DNA from: Collinsella aerofaciens
Lineage (GTDB): Bacteria > Actinomycetota > Coriobacteriia > Coriobacteriales > Coriobacteriaceae
Assembly: GCF_018785265.1 (NCBI RefSeq)
Contig: NZ_WQPK01000045.1
Coordinates: 248,001 to 312,000 of the forward strand
DNA length: 64,000 nucleotides
Reading direction: 5' to 3'
Both the position numbers and the translations under genes were made by a program. The notes below the pieces were generated by a model, which saw only the letters and a program-made list of their open reading frames with translations, did not search any database and had not been told where the DNA came from. Shown here one piece after another: positions 61,999-64,000 of this stretch; positions within the stretch are counted from its first letter, which is position 1, and every line of letters begins with the position of its first letter.

Positions 61999-63099
61999 AT
62001 GGATTTGCTGATTGATATTATGTTCGACGCCGGCAAGGACACGCTGTCGCTGGTGCCGTTTTTGTTGGTGACGTATCTGGCCCTCGAGACCTTGGAGCAC
62101 GTCGCGGGCGACCGCGTTAACGGGGCCATCAAGCGCGCCGGCGCCGCGGGTCCCGTGGTTGGCTCGGTGCTGGGCATGGTGCCGCAGTGCGGCTTTTCGG
62201 CAATGGCGGCAACGCTGTACGCCGGTCGTGTCGTGACCTTGGGCACGTTGGTGGCGGTGTTCCTTTCGACCTCCGATGAGATGCTGCCGCTGTTGCTCGC
62301 CGAGCAAGTTCCCGTGCAGACCATGGCGATGTTGCTCGCCTCGAAGGCGCTGATCGCGCTGGTCACGGGCTTTATCGTGGATGCGGCTATCCGCGGCCTT
62401 CGTCGTAATGCCCGCGCGCATGCGGCGATTCGCCGTACCGTGCTGGGGACCGCTGCCAATCCGGCTCATGTGAACTGCGCGCACGACGACCATACCGGGG
62501 GCGACATCATTGATGAAGTGGCCGAGGCGGGCGTGAGCGCCGACCACATCCACGAGTTGTGCGAGCGCGACCATTGCGGTTGCGATGATGATGAAGATGA
62601 ACACGAGCGCGACCACGGACACAGCCATGACCACGGTCACGCAGGCGAGCATGAGCACCACCACGGCCATGGGCACGACCACGGTCACTCCCACGAAGGT
62701 GCGCCCGTCCTGTCGATTATCCGCAGCGCGATCTCGCACACCGTGCAGGTTTCGGTTTTTATTTTCCTGGTGACGCTGATTCTAGTTGCCGTGCTCGAGA
62801 CCTTCGGAGAGTCCGCGATCGAGCAGTTCCTGCGTGGCAACGAGACGCTCGCCGTCTTGGGCTCGGCACTCGTCGGCCTGATCCCCAACTGCTCGGCCAG
62901 CGTGGTCATTACGCAGCTGTACCTGGAGGGCGCGCTACAGCTGGCGCCGATGCTCGCCGGCACGCTCATTTCCGCCGGCGTGGGCTATCTTGTCCTGTTC
63001 CGCACCAACCGCAGCGCTCGTGAAAACGCCGTGTTCCTGGTCATGATGTACGTCATCGGCGCCGGCTGGGGCCTTATCCTATCCGCCTTCGGCCTCTAA
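61999..63099 (+). CDS. Putative manganese exporter (ArsP_2-type permease)
   Basis: The 366-residue protein has an even number of hydrophobic helices in two related halves, each with an identical-type motif: GMVPQCGFSAMAATLY near 55-75 and GLIPNCSASVVITQLY near 290-310. The loop between the halves (about 160-235) is extremely rich in His, Asp and Glu (HSHDHGHAGEHEHHHGHG), suited to metal binding. The layout fits the putative manganese transporter family. ATG 61999 is preceded by GAAAGG. Half sites for the DtxR-type regulator lie in its promoter. Confidence 0.82.
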   Translation: MDLLIDIMFDAGKDTLSLVPFLLVTYLALETLEHVAGDRVNGAIKRAGAAGPVVGSVLGMVPQCGFSAMAATLYAGRVVTLGTLVAVFLSTSDEMLPLLLAEQVPVQTMAMLLASKALIALVTGFIVDAAIRGLRRNARAHAAIRRTVLGTAANPAHVNCAHDDHTGGDIIDEVAEAGVSADHIHELCERDHCGCDDDEDEHERDHGHSHDHGHAGEHEHHHGHGHDHGHSHEGAPVLSIIRSAISHTVQVSVFIFLVTLILVAVLETFGESAIEQFLRGNETLAVLGSALVGLIPNCSASVVITQLYLEGALQLAPMLAGTLISAGVGYLVLFRTNRSARENAVFLVMMYVIGAGWGLILSAFGL

Positions 63100-63111
63100 G
63101 TAGGCCTAAAA

Positions 63112-63184
63112 AATGGGCTTCAAATAGCCATGCTCGGCGCCTGCGCAATGCGGCGACGCATGGCATTTTGAAGCCCGTTTTTTG
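63112..63184 (+). terminator. Terminator of the putative manganese exporter gene
   Basis: GGGCTTCAAATAGCCATG (63115-63132) pairs with CATGGCATTTTGAAGCCC (63159-63176), followed by a G and seven T residues. Confidence 0.85.
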
Positions 63185-63220
63185 TTGAGCCATGGATTCC
63201 GAGCGCTCACACCGCTCAAA

Positions 63221-63262
63221 ACAAAAAGGTAGATTTCCGGGCATGTCCCGAAAATCTACCTT
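63221..63262 (-). terminator. Terminator of the YaiI/DUF188 gene
   Basis: AAGGTAGATTTCCGGG pairs with CCCGAAAATCTACCTT around CATGT. On the minus strand it is followed by TTTGTTTTG. Confidence 0.85.
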
Positions 63263-63264
63263 GG

Positions 63265-63747
63265 TTAGCGCAGCAGCTCGGTGAGGTTGCGCTTAAAGCG
63301 GGCCCGGTCTTCGCTGGTAAATGCCGCCGGACCGCGAGTGCGACCGCCGGCGCGGCGCACCTTCTTTTCCTCGTGGCGAATAAACAGTTGCATGTCGATG
63401 GTCGCCTTATCGTAGACGCGCCCGCGCACGCCGATGGCGGCGGCATCGCGCCCGAGCACCATGCTCGCCAAGCCAATGTCCTGCGTCACGACTACGTCGC
63501 CCGCCTGCAGGCGTTCGACAATGGCAAAGTCGGCGCTGTCGGCGCCCACGCTCACATCGAGCGTCGTGACCCAAAATCCGCGTCGCGCATGCTCGACGTC
63601 GCGCGGATCGTCGCGGCGAATGTGGCGTTCCAGGTTCTGTGTGCTGTTGCCGGCGATAACGACGGCGACGCCCGCCCGCCGCGCGCAGTCAATCGACTCG
63701 CGCGTGACCGGGCAGGCGTCTGCATCAATAAAGAGCGTTCGCGGCAT
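63265..63747 (-). CDS. YaiI/YqxD family (UPF0178/DUF188) protein
   Basis: The 160-residue protein matches DUF188: FIDADACPVTRES at the start, VVIAGNST, TQDIGLASMVLGRDA and the basic C-terminal LFIRHEEKKVRRAGGRTRGP. The fold is PIN/NYN-like with conserved Asp residues, which suggests RNA binding or cleavage, but no activity is established. Its ATG 63747 directly abuts the stop of the HdeD-like gene at 63748, so the two are co-transcribed. Confidence 0.9.
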   Translation of the reverse strand: MPRTLFIDADACPVTRESIDCARRAGVAVVIAGNSTQNLERHIRRDDPRDVEHARRGFWVTTLDVSVGADSADFAIVERLQAGDVVVTQDIGLASMVLGRDAAAIGVRGRVYDKATIDMQLFIRHEEKKVRRAGGRTRGPAAFTSEDRARFKRNLTELLR

Positions 63748-64000
63748 CTAGTGCACCAGTTTGCCAAATTGAATAGCGCGAACAATCAGCGTTACGCCAA
63801 ACACCAGCAGTGCGGCGCCGCTAAAGATGACGAGCATCTTGGCCGACCACAGCGGATAGATAAACACGAACATGCCGGCGATGATGGAGAGCGCGCCGCT
63901 CAGGATGGCGAGGGCACGGTTGGACGAAAGCTCGGACTCCAGAATGGACATGACACCTTCGACGATCCAGCCAAAGCCGGCCACGATAACCACCATCGTG
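63748..64000 (-). CDS. HdeD/DUF308-like membrane protein, C-terminal part
   Basis: At least 83 residues are visible, with three hydrophobic helices (VVIVAGFGWIVEGVMSI, RALAILSGALSIIAGMFVFIY and LVIFSGAALLVFGVTLIVRAI) in the pattern of DUF308 repeats. The frame runs to the window edge, so the N-terminus is missing. The function is unknown; HdeD relatives respond to acid stress. Confidence 0.75.
   Translation of the reverse strand, partial: TMVVIVAGFGWIVEGVMSILESELSSNRALAILSGALSIIAGMFVFIYPLWSAKMLVIFSGAALLVFGVTLIVRAIQFGKLVH

Overview
The window is a high-GC, gene-dense bacterial chromosome segment. Protein families, gene order and intergenic repeats point to an anaerobic, gut-type actinobacterium of the class Coriobacteriia, most likely Collinsella. 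Supporting signs are the desulfoferrodoxin, ruvC-ruvA-ruvB order, formate-THF ligase plus fchA-folD, a bile-acid type 12-alpha hydroxysteroid dehydrogenase-like SDR, a cobalamin riboswitch over DUF4430 surface proteins, and many dispersed palindromes. This assignment is inference from family knowledge; no search was run. No rRNA, tRNA or CRISPR was seen.

Layout. 1-6.7 kb: end of a superoxide reductase, a NAD-synthetase-like protein lacking both catalytic sites, ruvCAB, fhs. 6.8-16.4 kb: envelope and unknown genes (PASTA-like membrane protein, CDF metal transporter, zinc-ribbon protein, PDDEXK nuclease YhcG type, PH-like protein, secreted PI-PLC, lipoprotein). 16.4-22.1 kb: fchA-folD, a MITE-like element, a C69 dipeptidase and an AarF/UbiB kinase operon. 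22.2-26.9 kb: cobalamin riboswitch and two transcobalamin-like surface proteins. 26.9-27.3 kb: an exact-period 62-bp tandem array that belongs to no gene. 27.3-36.5 kb: two GtrA proteins, class III fructose bisphosphatase, DegV, a TIM-barrel-like protein, an rRNA m5C methyltransferase and an atypical MetRS. 36.7-48.2 kb: queH-queA and tgt (queuosine), coiled-coil tail-anchored protein, 12-alpha-HSDH-like SDR, LOG protein, DegV, HAD phosphatase and PepV-like dipeptidase. 48.6-52.3 kb: pstSCAB phosphate uptake. 52.5-55.7 kb: ABC-F, Cof-type HAD, DtxR-family regulator. 56.0-58.8 kb: ArsR-type regulator, HMA chaperone and P1B ATPase with three matching operators. 58.9-64.0 kb: an AbiEi/DUF559-like gene between two related inverted-repeat elements, an exonuclease, a manganese-exporter-like protein with DtxR-like half sites, a YaiI/DUF188 protein and part of an HdeD-like protein.

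How genes work together. fhs, fchA and folD form the formate-to-methylene-THF branch; FolD here has lost the residues needed for the cyclohydrolase step, which FchA would supply. QueH, QueA and Tgt cover late queuosine steps. The DtxR-family regulator and the putative Mn exporter share half sites in their promoters, which suggests one metal regulon. The ArsR-HMA-ATPase cluster is a metal efflux unit.

The most notable non-coding content is a family of three approximately 180-nt elements right after the stop codons of queA, the SDR and the dipeptidase gene. Their stems are kept by compensatory changes, which suggests a structured RNA. Several other palindromic families lie mostly between convergent genes.
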